Source of the DNA: Balneolaceae bacterium
GTDB lineage: Bacteria > Bacteroidota > Rhodothermia > Balneolales > Balneolaceae
DNA length: 64,000 nucleotides
Direction of reading: 5' to 3'
Assembly (NCBI GenBank): GCA_017795005.1
Contig: CP051242.1
Location: forward strand, 3,402,119 to 3,466,118
This document shows, piece after piece, positions 38,995 to 48,522 of the stretch. The notes beneath the pieces were generated by a model, which had not been told where the DNA came from, made no database searches, and worked only from the letters and a program-made list of their open reading frames with translations. Numbering within the stretch: position 1 is the first letter of the stretch; every line of letters starts with the position of its first letter. Both the position numbers and the translations under genes were made by a program.

Positions 38995-39139
38995 ATGTCT
39001 AAAGCAGGTTAATCTGATCCTAAAATGAAATCACAGTGTTGTTAAGATTCGCTGGTTTTTTGGAGACATCCATTTCTCCCGGGAACTTTATCAGAAAAGC
39101 GATGTCCAATTGCGGAACCGTTAATTAATCCATCTGATT

Positions 39140-39880
39140 TTGAAAGTATCACAACTTCTTTCACTGTTAGTTTTGGCATCCTGTGCGGTTTCCGGATGCA
39201 GCACTTCACAATACCTATCAGCTTATTCCAGTGTTCAGGCTGATTCTCTCAAACAAATAAATGACGAAGATATTCAGAAAGCGTTTGAGGCTGTTCCACA
39301 AATTACTATCCCTGCAACCATTGCCATTTACAACGCCAGTCAGGATAAATTTCCGTTTCAGGATTCTATTTTAACCATTTCTGAGATATCAAGAGCCGTT
39401 GAAATTTCTCCCTCGCTGTTAGACCCACAAGCGTATTATCGAAGTCAGGTTGACCCACATTGGAGCAGATATAATTCAACTCCTTCTCCCATCGATTTAA
39501 AACAACTCCGGTTATATGCAGCTCAAACCAAAGCTGATCTGGTTTTGTTTGTAAGTTCCTCTACCAGTTTTAATCAGGAAGCAAATATTCTCTCTCCATT
39601 GTATGCCGGATTGGTGACCATCCCATTTGTGCCGGGACAAAGAGTACAACTTACGACCTATCTGGAGGCTTATATTTTTGATGTTAGGAATGGATTGCTT
39701 TACTCTTCTTATCGGGACAAAAGAGTATTTAAGAGAAAATTTGCTAAGGTAAACTTCAGCCAGAAAATTGATCAATATAAAGCCGGACAAGTACAGAACA
39801 TGATCCCGGAGTTTCTGGAGTATGTTCAATCAACATTGAATCATCCGGAGTTACGCCTTCAATTTGCTCATGCTGAATAA
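39140..39880 (+). CDS. putative lipoprotein of unknown function
   Basis: The 246-residue protein starts with TTG at 39140 and has a signal with lipobox AVSGC (Cys20). The mature part starts STSQYLSAYSSVQADS and contains AAQTKADLVLFVSSSTSF, a pattern seen in envelope lipoproteins that handle stress or assembly, but I cannot assign a family. The 145 bp before it hold no gene and no clear signal. It is separated from the lipoprotein unit upstream and converges with the YihY-like gene at 39901 with a 20-bp gap. Confidence 0.75.
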   Translation: MKVSQLLSLLVLASCAVSGCSTSQYLSAYSSVQADSLKQINDEDIQKAFEAVPQITIPATIAIYNASQDKFPFQDSILTISEISRAVEISPSLLDPQAYYRSQVDPHWSRYNSTPSPIDLKQLRLYAAQTKADLVLFVSSSTSFNQEANILSPLYAGLVTIPFVPGQRVQLTTYLEAYIFDVRNGLLYSSYRDKRVFKRKFAKVNFSQKIDQYKAGQVQNMIPEFLEYVQSTLNHPELRLQFAHAE

Positions 39881-39900
39881 AAGTTAAACCAGGCTTTCAG

Positions 39901-40773
39901 TTAATCAATCTTTTCAGCATTCTCATCGGGGATGATTTTTCCCTCTTTCTCTTTGGAGTAAGTCGCGGTGAATTGCGCCCCGAATAGAAGAATCATGGAA
40001 GAAAAAAAGATCCAAACGAGTAGAACAACCAGCGAACCCGCAGCTCCATAGACGCTGCCCAACGAACTATTTCCCAGATAAAAACCGATCAGAAATTTTC
40101 CTGCTACAAAAAGAATCGTAGTTAAAAGTGCGCCACCAAATATATTTTTCCATTTTGTTTTTGCATCGGGAATAACTTTAAACAGGCAGGCAAACACAAA
40201 CGTAATAACTACTATTGAGAACAGTATATTCAGGATAGAGATTATTGAAAAACGAGAGATTGTGAGCATATCCAGGATCATCTCATCAAAAATATTAATT
40301 GCTGCTTCAACAAGTAACGAAACCAGCATAAGGAACCCAACGCTTCCTGCCATGGCAAGAGAAAGCGCCCTGTTTTTGAAAAAATAGAACAAGTTGTTAT
40401 CCGGCTTTGCCTTTATACCCCATACTTTATTAATCCCATCCTGTAGAGAAACAAAAACCGTTGTTGCGCTAACCAATAACATAACAACACCCGCTATCCG
40501 CGCCCAGGTTGAAGACGCGCTTTCATTGGCATTCTGTAATACTTTGTCTATAGCTTCTGCACTTTCTGCACCAAACAAAAGCTGAAATTGTTCGATCAGA
40601 TTTCTTCTTACAATGTCATCTTCATATAATATTCCTGCTATGGATGTGGTGATTATGAGTACCGCTGGCAGAGAAAAAATCACGTAAAAAGCGATTGAAG
40701 AGCTAAAGTTCATAGCTTCCTGTAGCTTGAATTCTTTCAGAGTGGTTTTTAAGGCTTTTTTGTAGTCTTTCAA
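39901..40773 (-). CDS. YihY/BrkB-family inner-membrane protein
   Basis: The 290-residue protein has about six hydrophobic segments and the family features AMNFSSSIAFYVIFSLPAVL near the N-terminus and VYGAAGSLVVLLVWIFFSSM near 240-260. The family was once annotated as ribonuclease BN, which is wrong; the true role (possibly transport) is not settled. The end is acidic and soluble (KEKEGKIIPDENAEKID). It is divergent from the YjbQ-like gene; the 90-bp gap is A/T-rich. Confidence 0.9.
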   Translation of the reverse strand: MKDYKKALKTTLKEFKLQEAMNFSSSIAFYVIFSLPAVLIITTSIAGILYEDDIVRRNLIEQFQLLFGAESAEAIDKVLQNANESASSTWARIAGVVMLLVSATTVFVSLQDGINKVWGIKAKPDNNLFYFFKNRALSLAMAGSVGFLMLVSLLVEAAINIFDEMILDMLTISRFSIISILNILFSIVVITFVFACLFKVIPDAKTKWKNIFGGALLTTILFVAGKFLIGFYLGNSSLGSVYGAAGSLVVLLVWIFFSSMILLFGAQFTATYSKEKEGKIIPDENAEKID

Positions 40774-40863
40774 TCTTTTATTTGTTAGAGTCGATTATAT
40801 TACAAAAATGTTTGGTTCCGAGTTTATGAACTCACTTTCTCAAAATTTTAATGTTTGTTTGGC

Positions 40864-41286
40864 ATGACTGTTTTTCAAAAAGAATTTTCCCTTAGCCCAA
40901 AGCCCCGTGGCTTTCACCTAGTTACAAAAGAAATACTGCAACAAGTTCCTGAAATCACAGAAATCAAATCCGGAATCATGCAGGTTTTCATTCAACATAC
41001 CAGTGCCGGCTTAACAATTAATGAAAATGCTGATCCGACTGTAAGAGAAGATTTCGAGACATTCTTTAATAGAACCGTTCCTGAAGATATGAGCCTGTAC
41101 AAGCATACATATGAAGGAGCTGACGACATGACTTCCCACATCAAAAGTTCTTTACTTGGTTCATCAGTTTCTTTGCCGGTTACTAATGGAAGATTAAATC
41201 TCGGCACCTGGCAGGGAATTTATTTGTGTGAGCACCGTAATTATGGAGGTTCCAGAAAAATAGTGGTTACGCTGATGGGAAACTAA
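40864..41286 (+). CDS. YjbQ/UPF0047 family protein
   Basis: From the ATG at 40864 the protein is 140 residues, the normal family length. A TTG three codons upstream is possible but not needed. Family motifs seen are [17 protein letters not shown], and [13 protein letters not shown] near the C-terminus with the conserved His and Glu residues. E. coli YjbQ has weak thiamine-phosphate-synthase activity in vivo; the real substrate is not firmly established. It is a single-domain cytoplasmic protein. Confidence 0.92.
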   Translation: MTVFQKEFSLSPKPRGFHLVTKEILQQVPEITEIKSGIMQVFIQHTSAGLTINENADPTVREDFETFFNRTVPEDMSLYKHTYEGADDMTSHIKSSLLGSSVSLPVTNGRLNLGTWQGIYLCEHRNYGGSRKIVVTLMGN

Positions 41287-41312
41287 AAGCCCCGGAAAAC
41301 CGAGGCTTTTTT
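41285..41312. terminator. bidirectional terminator between convergent genes
   Basis: AAAAGCC-C-CGG, AAAA loop, CCG-A-GGCTTTT, with a T run on the plus strand and an A run on the other side. It sits between the stops of the YjbQ-like gene (41286) and the channel-like gene (41320), so it can serve both. Confidence 0.88.
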
Positions 41313-41319
41313 GGTTAGT

Positions 41320-42009
41320 TTATTCTTCGCTAGAAAGTTTACTTTCTTCAGTTAGCCGTTTAATAACCCCAGCTGCCCATTCTTTCCCTCCTAGTCCAAA
41401 AGAAAGTCCTAGTGCAAGACATACTGCACCAAAAAGGAGTAAGAAAGCATTTGAAACCAGTTCTTCGCCAATACTTAGCTGTGTTAAAGAAAGAGATACT
41501 ACAAAAAGAATAATAGCATACTTTGCAATCGCCCCAATTGCAGAGGCATTTGAAACCCCTACATTTGCTAAGTAGGTTGAAACAACCTGAGCAATAAATC
41601 CAGCCAGAAAAACACCAAAAATAAGGGCTAGTACTGCCACTATTACGTTAGGGATATAAAGAATTATTTGATTGAATAATTCTGATGCCACTCCTAAGCC
41701 TAATGCATCTAAACCGGCGAGAATCACAATTAGCATAATAAGCCAATAAATTATTCCGCCAATAATATCGATAGCTGTCTTGTTGCTACCGCCATCTTTA
41801 AGAAACTGGTCGATTTTAGCCTTCTCGGTAACTACATCCAGTTTGATTAGCTTCAGTAATTTAATAGCTGCAGTTTTAACAAGTTTTGCAATAATCCACC
41901 CTACTATCAGAATAAGAAGAGCGCCTATTAAACTTGGAAGAAAGTCAGCCAGTTTATTGAAAAACGTTTCATACGATTCTACAAGAACTGTAGTAATTCT
42001 ATCAATCAT
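41320..42009 (-). CDS. TM-helix-repeat membrane protein, MscS-related
   Basis: The 229-residue protein has four or five membrane segments, including two conserved TM-helix repeats (LPSLIGALLILIVGWIIAKL at about 25-44, and IPNVIVAVLALIFGVFLAGF near 119-138). It ends with LALGLSFGLGGKEWA, which resembles the pore-helix Gly/Ala pattern of MscS channels. The beta domain and cytoplasmic cage of true MscS are missing, so it is shorter than a mechanosensitive channel of that type. A channel or small-solute role is possible. The start is supported by GGAGG about 6 bp upstream. Confidence 0.85.
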   Translation of the reverse strand: MIDRITTVLVESYETFFNKLADFLPSLIGALLILIVGWIIAKLVKTAAIKLLKLIKLDVVTEKAKIDQFLKDGGSNKTAIDIIGGIIYWLIMLIVILAGLDALGLGVASELFNQIILYIPNVIVAVLALIFGVFLAGFIAQVVSTYLANVGVSNASAIGAIAKYAIILFVVSLSLTQLSIGEELVSNAFLLLFGAVCLALGLSFGLGGKEWAAGVIKRLTEESKLSSEE

Positions 42010-42126
42010 AGTGTACCTCCGTTAGTTTTTTGGATAACAGTAAGTACTAAATTGCCGGATGATTAAAAAATATGACTTGAAATTCTAACCTTTGGCTTAC
42101 TCCTTAATCTTTTCATTTCTGACCAA

Positions 42127-44730
42127 TTATTTAATCAATAACATTCTTCTAGCTTGGATAAATGTTCCAGCTTCCAGACGATAAAGATAGATTCCAGAAG
42201 GAAGTTTGGACGCATCGAATTCACTTTGATGAAGACCTGAGTTTATCTTTTGACCATCTATTAGCGTCGCTACTTCCCGACCAAGTATATCAAATACTTT
42301 TAGTGTTACTACCGAGGTCTTCGCAAGCTCAAACCTGATTATCGTTTTTGGATTAAAAGGATTAGGGTAGTTCTGTTCAAGTGCAAATCTATATGGCTCT
42401 TCCAAACCATATTCATTAGACACTGATTCAGTTACAGTAAATTCGAAAGGATTTATATCGGAACCCGAGCCCCAACTTGTTAAACCGAAAGAGTTGGTAA
42501 CTGACACTCTCCAGAAATAACCCCCCGTTAATAAGTCAACAGAAGTACTATAGGTAGTATCACCCATAATAGTAACTGAATCCAGTTTTGTAAAAAAGTC
42601 TGATTTATCTGAAAGTTCAAATGTATACACTAGGTTTTCAGTAGCATCATTTTCATCTGTCGCTTTTTGCCATCTGAATAAAGTGGGTGTTGCAGTTAGG
42701 GTATCGGTTTGATCTGCCGGACTTAGTAATTCAAATGTAGATGGAGGAGTTGGTACAAATGGTTCCTGAATTGTGAAAACAAAAGGATTCATGTCAGAAC
42801 CTGACCCCCAGGTAGTACTATCCGAAGAATTGGTTGCTGATACTCTCCAGAAATAAGTTCCCGGATTCAGTTGTACCTGTGAAGCATAAGAAGTATCTCC
42901 CTGAAATGACACTGAATCTAGTTTTAAGGCGAAAAGTGAATCATCAGAAAGTTCAAATGTATACCATAGACTATCCGAGTGATCAAACTGATCGGTAGTT
43001 TTCTGCCATGTAAATTGCGCCGGAGTTTGTGAAAGGGTGTCCGTGCCATTTTCAGGACTTAGCAATTCAAAAGGACTTGGTGGAGAAAAAGTAAAATCCG
43101 TTACTTCTATTATTTGTTCGGTTGCAAACGCAGAGCCATTATGACCGGCATCAATAGCCTGTACACTCCAGTAGTAGATTCCATTTGGAAGGTTCAGGTT
43201 GGTGGACGTTCCCTGAACTGCTCCGCGATAAGGAATCAGCCTTTTTCCTTCATTCGCACCAGAAAAAACGGATAATGGAGCCCGTATTTCTGAACCGCCC
43301 TGAGTATTACCCACCCTAAGTTCATAATTCAATCCCGGTGATGGCGTCGCGTCATCGGTAGAAGCATCCCATGAAAACTCAACTCCTGCTGGTGTTCGCT
43401 TTACCTGTAGATTCCCGGGAGTTGACGGTGCGGTATTTGAATGGTTGGATGTGTTTTCATACAAAATTACAGCCCCACTAAAATCAGATCTTGTTCCTGA
43501 TGAAAGCAAATCGAGGTCACCATCGCCATCATAATCTCCAAAAATAACCGCACGGGTAAAAAAGCCTTCAAAAGAACCCGCTCCGTCAACCGGATTAAAC
43601 AACTCATCAAAATCGTTCAGTCCTTGGTTTGAATAAATTCGTACAATACGTGATGAACTGGCTGATCCACCGTATGCCAAATCTGTATCTCCATCACCAT
43701 CATAGTCTCCCCATGAAGCACCATATCCAAGTACACCCGTAAATCCACGGAAACCTGCTCCGATGTTAGCTACAAAAAAGAAGGTATCATCTCCATTATT
43801 AGCGTATAAATCCCCTCTTCTACTGTTTCCTCTCGTCTCACCGGTATAAAAAAGATCGAGATCACCATCAGCATCATAATCAACAAAATCAGTAGCTCCG
43901 ATTCGTGTTCCGCTAAAAAAAGTACCCGGGTCTTCCCCTCTCTTTACCAAAGAAAAAGTTCCATCGCCATTATTTTTGTACAAAGAGCTGTTAATTCCGC
44001 CTGGTCCTGAGGCCCCCTGGGCATATAAATCAATATAGCCATCGTTGTTGTAATCTCCCCAAACTGCGTCTGCTTCACGATATCCTTCGAAGTTAGAAAC
44101 TCCGTTCACAGGAGTCAGATTTCTGGTAAAAGTACCATCTCCGTTGTTAGTATATAAAACTCCCTTCTCGATATCTCCGGAATTAGTATCCACATAATAT
44201 ATATCCAGATCGCCATCGTGATCGTAGTCTACCCAGTTTGGATTGAAGTCATCGCTCCCCAAAAACTGATCAGTTCCATCTACAGGATTAATAAGCGGAC
44301 TAAATACCCCATTATTATTTCCATAAAGAATGGTATGACGTTGTGGATTTGTAGCATCATCGAAACCGGTCTGAATGAGGTCAAGATCGCCATCGTTATC
44401 TACATCACCCCAGGAAAGTCCGCCACCATCAAGTCCGATGAGAGAAGTTCCTGTAACTGTATCGGCATCAGCTACAGAAAAGGTTCCGTCTCCGTTATTT
44501 TGATAAATGATTATGTGAGCGATAAAGGAATTATCTCTCCCATTTAAAGCAAGGTCTAAATCACCATCGGCATCATAATCTCCCCATGCAGCTCCCCCGT
44601 CACCGAGCTGGTAAAAGGACGTTACTCCGTTAACCGGAGTTGTGTTTTCGGTAAATTGTGCAAATGTAATATTACTGTAAAAGAAGCTTATTACTAAAAA
44701 TAAGACCCATTTCAACCTTGCGTTTTTCAT
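42127..44730 (-). CDS. FG-GAP/VCBS-repeat T9SS cargo protein
   Basis: The 867-residue protein has a signal peptide (about 1-24, ending TFAQ) and about eight FG-GAP/VCBS repeats (about 30-430) with calcium-binding-like DxDxDGDxD loops such as WGDYDADGDLDLALNG. An FN3-like domain (about 435-545) and two tandem domains of about 105 residues (about 560-770; both contain YFWRVS.TNS and WGSGSD.NPF.FT) follow. The T9SS sorting domain is at the C-terminus (QNYPNPFNPKTII). It is the last gene of a minus-strand block with a kinase and response regulator, 99 bp after the latter. FG-GAP repeats form integrin-like propellers, so adhesion or ligand binding at the surface is plausible. Confidence 0.9.
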   Translation of the reverse strand: MKNARLKWVLFLVISFFYSNITFAQFTENTTPVNGVTSFYQLGDGGAAWGDYDADGDLDLALNGRDNSFIAHIIIYQNNGDGTFSVADADTVTGTSLIGLDGGGLSWGDVDNDGDLDLIQTGFDDATNPQRHTILYGNNNGVFSPLINPVDGTDQFLGSDDFNPNWVDYDHDGDLDIYYVDTNSGDIEKGVLYTNNGDGTFTRNLTPVNGVSNFEGYREADAVWGDYNNDGYIDLYAQGASGPGGINSSLYKNNGDGTFSLVKRGEDPGTFFSGTRIGATDFVDYDADGDLDLFYTGETRGNSRRGDLYANNGDDTFFFVANIGAGFRGFTGVLGYGASWGDYDGDGDTDLAYGGSASSSRIVRIYSNQGLNDFDELFNPVDGAGSFEGFFTRAVIFGDYDGDGDLDLLSSGTRSDFSGAVILYENTSNHSNTAPSTPGNLQVKRTPAGVEFSWDASTDDATPSPGLNYELRVGNTQGGSEIRAPLSVFSGANEGKRLIPYRGAVQGTSTNLNLPNGIYYWSVQAIDAGHNGSAFATEQIIEVTDFTFSPPSPFELLSPENGTDTLSQTPAQFTWQKTTDQFDHSDSLWYTFELSDDSLFALKLDSVSFQGDTSYASQVQLNPGTYFWRVSATNSSDSTTWGSGSDMNPFVFTIQEPFVPTPPSTFELLSPADQTDTLTATPTLFRWQKATDENDATENLVYTFELSDKSDFFTKLDSVTIMGDTTYSTSVDLLTGGYFWRVSVTNSFGLTSWGSGSDINPFEFTVTESVSNEYGLEEPYRFALEQNYPNPFNPKTIIRFELAKTSVVTLKVFDILGREVATLIDGQKINSGLHQSEFDASKLPSGIYLYRLEAGTFIQARRMLLIK

Positions 44731-44771
44731 ATACCCTACCTTTTAATATTGTTTGGTATTAAAATGAAAAA

Positions 44772-44806
44772 CCCACAGTGGGATGACCATACCGGGTTTC
44801 CGGTAT
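44772..44806 (-). terminator. probable terminator after the response regulator gene
   Basis: On the minus strand ATACCGG-AAAC-CCGGTAT (44789-44806) is followed by CCCA-CTG-TGGG (44772-44782) and then TTTTTCATTTT. Together they could end transcription between the response regulator gene and the FG-GAP gene. A related ATACCGGGTTT sequence lies at 45511-45521. Confidence 0.5.
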
Positions 44807-44829
44807 TTTACGCAAAGACTTGGTCTAAG

Positions 44830-45477
44830 CTAAACCAATCCTTCCCGAATTGCTTTTGCAACTACACTGCTCCGATTATGAACATGGAGTTTCCGGTAGA
44901 TATTTTTGGTGTGAGTGTCTACCGTAAATGGACTTATATGAAGTTCTGCCGATATCATATCAATAGTATAACCCTCTACAAGAAATTTAAGAATAGTATG
45001 CTCTCTTTTGGTGAGTGGACTTTCTTTTAATGAGGGATTCCCACCCGAAAGCATACTCATCATTTTTTTGGCGATAGCCGGAGAAATTGGCGCTCCGCCT
45101 TTTATTACATCTTTAATGGCTTTAATAATTTCATCCCCTGAGGACCTTTTCAGGAGATACCCATCAGCTCCTGCTTTTATGGCTTCAAATACTCTGTCGT
45201 CATCATCAAAAATGGTGAGCATGATAACAGCTGCTTCAGGAAACTGTTTTTTGTAAAATGGAATCGCTTCAATTCCAGACATTCCCGGCAGCTCAATATC
45301 CTCCAAAATCACATCCGGGGATGGTTTTGAAGTAAATCCCTTTAATGCGGATTCAATGGAACTTACCGAGTTAACCAACTCGAATTGTTCTTCCAGTTCC
45401 ACTAAATCTTCCAGGGAAGTCTTAAATACGGGGTCATCTTCCACTACCCATATCTTATATATTTTATTCTCGCCCAT
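44830..45477 (-). CDS. NarL/FixJ-family response regulator
   Basis: The 215-residue protein has a receiver with E13/D14/D15, phospho-acceptor D60 (ILEDIELPGMSG), and the usual conserved Lys near 110 (LLKRSSG). The C-terminal LuxR HTH (about 150-210) has LTKREHTILKFLVEGYTIDM and ISPFTVDTHTKNIYRKL. It follows the kinase gene (stop at 45520) with a 42-bp gap and is its probable partner. Overall it is similar to the regulator at 10682, as their kinases are to each other. Confidence 0.95.
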   Translation of the reverse strand: MGENKIYKIWVVEDDPVFKTSLEDLVELEEQFELVNSVSSIESALKGFTSKPSPDVILEDIELPGMSGIEAIPFYKKQFPEAAVIMLTIFDDDDRVFEAIKAGADGYLLKRSSGDEIIKAIKDVIKGGAPISPAIAKKMMSMLSGGNPSLKESPLTKREHTILKFLVEGYTIDMISAELHISPFTVDTHTKNIYRKLHVHNRSSVVAKAIREGLV

Positions 45478-45519
45478 GTATCAATTAACCAGTTATTACC
45501 TGCTTCTTCTATACCGGGT

Positions 45520-48456
45520 TTAAGGTATTTTTGCTTTTAGCTTGATGGAGGTGCCTTCTCCAATTCTACTTTCCAACATCAAATCTGATTGCAATTCTTT
45601 TGCTCTTTGGTGCATGGTTCCAATACCTCGCCCTGCTTTTGCTTCTCCGGAATTAAATCCGACTCCATTATCCTGAATATCAATTTCCAAGTATTCTTCT
45701 TTCTTTGAAAATTGAATTTCAACTTCATCCGCATTCGAATGTTTGGCAATATTGTGTACCGCTTCTTTGAAAAATAGAAACAGGTTTCTTCGGTGAGCTG
45801 AACTCATCACTTTGTATCCATCCTTTTCCTTGATTTCTATGCTGAGCTTTACTCTTTTATCACCAAGCAATTCCTGCGCTGTAATCTGACATTTCGAAAT
45901 CAAATCACCCAGCGTTTCTTTTTTTGGGTCAATCAACCATACAATTGTATCTAGCGAAGAGGCTAAAGAACGCGAACTTTGAGTAATTCTTTCCACGAGT
46001 TCGGGTTTAGCCCCTCCATTATTAAGTTGTTTTGACAGAATATCTCCAGTCAATGCAATTCCGCTAAGTCCGCTTCCAATCTCATCATGCAGATCACCGG
46101 CAATTCGCAATTTCACTCTTTCTATTTCCAACAATTGCTTTACCCTGTACCGGTAAATTCTCCAAAGGATAAGTAAGGCTGATAGAAATACAAAAACTCT
46201 AAACCACCAGGTTTTCCAGAATGGAGGAGTTATGTTTATTTGAAGAGTGGCTCCGTCTGTATTCCAAATTCCATCATTGTTTGAAGCCTGAACTACAAAG
46301 GTGTACTCGCCATGAGGAAGCTGAACATATCTCGCTGTTCGGTCATCTCCAGCATTTACCCAGGTTGGGTCGTAACCCTCCAACTTGTATTTGTACAGAT
46401 TTTGTGAAGGATTGGTAAAATTGAGAGCTGTGTATGCTATTTCTAACGTGTTCTGGTTCCAGCCAAGATTAATCTCTTTTTCTAATAGACCATTTGGAGT
46501 AAATATGGAATCTGTTGTAACTACCTGAGCGTTAGTTATATACACAGGTGGCACAATTGGGTTGGACTGAATCTGAGCCGGATTAAATACTGTAATGCCC
46601 TCAATTCCACCAAAAAAAAGCCTTCCATCCTCCGTTTGAAAAGATGACTTCCGATTGAATTCAACATTTAAAATACCATCACTTTTAGAATAACTGGTTA
46701 TTTTCTGAGTAACAGGATTGTATTTAATAAGCCCTTTTTCTGTTCCGAGCCATAAGTTCTGCAGTCCATCCTCCTGAATGCTAAAAATTACTGTGTTTTC
46801 GAGTGCGGTTCCTGTTGATATAAAATCAAACGCAGAGTTCTCAAGATTGAATCTGTAAAGACCGCGATTTGTACCCAACCAAATAACATTGTCTTTGCTT
46901 TCATATAAATCCCAGACCGGGACTGTTTGCAACTGATTAGCATCTTCAACTTGTGCTCCCAAAGGTTTCATTGTTGAATCGCCTTCTTCGTATTTAAAAA
47001 TCCCGTCTCCTTCCGTGGCAATTAAAAAAGTATCGCCAACTTTATGAATATCTTGAATGATTGAAGCTAAAGGTTGAAAAGGTGATTTAATCACTTTTAT
47101 TATTTCTCCGGATGATTTCTCCAACTTATACAAAGCAAAAACACTGGAAACCCATAGAAAGTCCTGCTCATTAAAAATGGAAAATGTGGCAGGGAAGCTT
47201 TCATCGGCTTTAGCTAAAGGAATATGCTTTAGAACTTCCTTCTCTGGATTATACAAAAATAGCCCCGCATTGGTGGCAAGCCAGGCAACACCGTTTGTCT
47301 CCTCCGAAATTTCGATATCCCAAATTTGAAAAAAATCTCTTGGTGGTGGTATGGAAAAATTAAGCTCTCTTGTGCTTTTTTCTTTTTCATTATAAGCGAT
47401 CAATGTTCTTGAAAAAGCATTAATAAGTATTTCATCTTTCCATTCTGCCATTCCCATGACTATATCTGACTCTTTCTCGGCTATATCGATATGGGTAAAT
47501 GGTTTTTGATACGGATTGAAATGAAAAACACCATTCAAGGTACCTACCCAAATCCCGCCATTGTTATCCTGATATAAGCTCCTGATTGAATTCGTTAACG
47601 TGGATGCTTTCTCTCCGAAATCCACATTCCCCCAGCTCATCTGTTTCATCGAATAGACGAACAATCCTTCATCACTTCCAATCAATAACCGATCTTCATC
47701 TATTTCGAGTAAAATTGTAGGAACTATACCATTAGGTAGTTCCGGAATATTTGCGCGAGAAATAGAAACTTCTGATGCCGGAAATGCACTTTTTGTCCAT
47801 AGTTTGTTGGTATACTTTCCAAAATGGATGGGATGCTGAACATATTTTTCCCCCTCGATGAAAAGTTCGGATTTTTCTCCTGAATCGGAGTATTCTAACA
47901 GCCTTCCTTCTTTTGTTTGGATGAATGTCCTGCCGCCTTTGCCAATACTTATTGAATAGGGTTCGATATTTGGCTCGATAAAATGGAATTCCTTATTCCT
48001 GATATCAAACCAACCTGTAATACTCAGCGTATTGAACCAGAGTTTATCATTTCCAGACAACTGCATTTGCTTTAAGTCAAGCCGATTGGTGGCTACGGCT
48101 ACTTTCGGTAAATCGATGTAACGAGTAAAGGTTTCTGTTTTCCGATTGAAAGAATTCAACCCATTGAATGTTCCAATCCAAAGGGTACCGTTTTCATCTT
48201 CAGTGATAGACCTGACTATGTTACTCGAAAGAGAGGAGGAATCATCTCTTGAATGGTAAAATTTCTTGAAGGAGTAGCCATCAAACCTGTTCAGCCCATT
48301 TTCGGTAGCGATCCATATATAACCTTCGCGATCCTGATAAATATCGTAAACGATGTTATTGGAGAGTCCGTCTTCTGTATCAAGATGCTGAGACACTCCC
48401 TGCAATATGGGTACAGGTTGTACCCAAAGCACTATGAGAAATACCAAAACCTGCAA
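45520..48456 (-). CDS. propeller-type sensor histidine kinase (HisKA_3 type)
   Basis: The 978-residue protein starts at a TTG at 48456 with AGAGG a few bases upstream; an in-frame stop lies only four codons before. A short signal (about 1-20) precedes Reg_prop propeller repeats (GYIWIATENGLNRFDGY and others, about 25-640), a Y_Y_Y-type domain (about 660-740) and one membrane helix (about 750-770). The DLHDEIGSGLSG dimerisation/phospho-acceptor helix has His790, and the GHKL ATPase (KEAVHNIAKHS, DNGVGFN) follows. It has the same class and order as the kinase at 7545. It lies between an FG-GAP T9SS gene and a response regulator on the same strand, so it may control those surface proteins. Confidence 0.94.
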   Translation of the reverse strand: MQVLVFLIVLWVQPVPILQGVSQHLDTEDGLSNNIVYDIYQDREGYIWIATENGLNRFDGYSFKKFYHSRDDSSSLSSNIVRSITEDENGTLWIGTFNGLNSFNRKTETFTRYIDLPKVAVATNRLDLKQMQLSGNDKLWFNTLSITGWFDIRNKEFHFIEPNIEPYSISIGKGGRTFIQTKEGRLLEYSDSGEKSELFIEGEKYVQHPIHFGKYTNKLWTKSAFPASEVSISRANIPELPNGIVPTILLEIDEDRLLIGSDEGLFVYSMKQMSWGNVDFGEKASTLTNSIRSLYQDNNGGIWVGTLNGVFHFNPYQKPFTHIDIAEKESDIVMGMAEWKDEILINAFSRTLIAYNEKEKSTRELNFSIPPPRDFFQIWDIEISEETNGVAWLATNAGLFLYNPEKEVLKHIPLAKADESFPATFSIFNEQDFLWVSSVFALYKLEKSSGEIIKVIKSPFQPLASIIQDIHKVGDTFLIATEGDGIFKYEEGDSTMKPLGAQVEDANQLQTVPVWDLYESKDNVIWLGTNRGLYRFNLENSAFDFISTGTALENTVIFSIQEDGLQNLWLGTEKGLIKYNPVTQKITSYSKSDGILNVEFNRKSSFQTEDGRLFFGGIEGITVFNPAQIQSNPIVPPVYITNAQVVTTDSIFTPNGLLEKEINLGWNQNTLEIAYTALNFTNPSQNLYKYKLEGYDPTWVNAGDDRTARYVQLPHGEYTFVVQASNNDGIWNTDGATLQINITPPFWKTWWFRVFVFLSALLILWRIYRYRVKQLLEIERVKLRIAGDLHDEIGSGLSGIALTGDILSKQLNNGGAKPELVERITQSSRSLASSLDTIVWLIDPKKETLGDLISKCQITAQELLGDKRVKLSIEIKEKDGYKVMSSAHRRNLFLFFKEAVHNIAKHSNADEVEIQFSKKEEYLEIDIQDNGVGFNSGEAKAGRGIGTMHQRAKELQSDLMLESRIGEGTSIKLKAKIP

Positions 48457-48522
48457 ATAATCCTCTTATTTTATCAGCGGGATTATACAAATCTGACTGA
48501 ACTTCGGGTAATAGAAATATTT

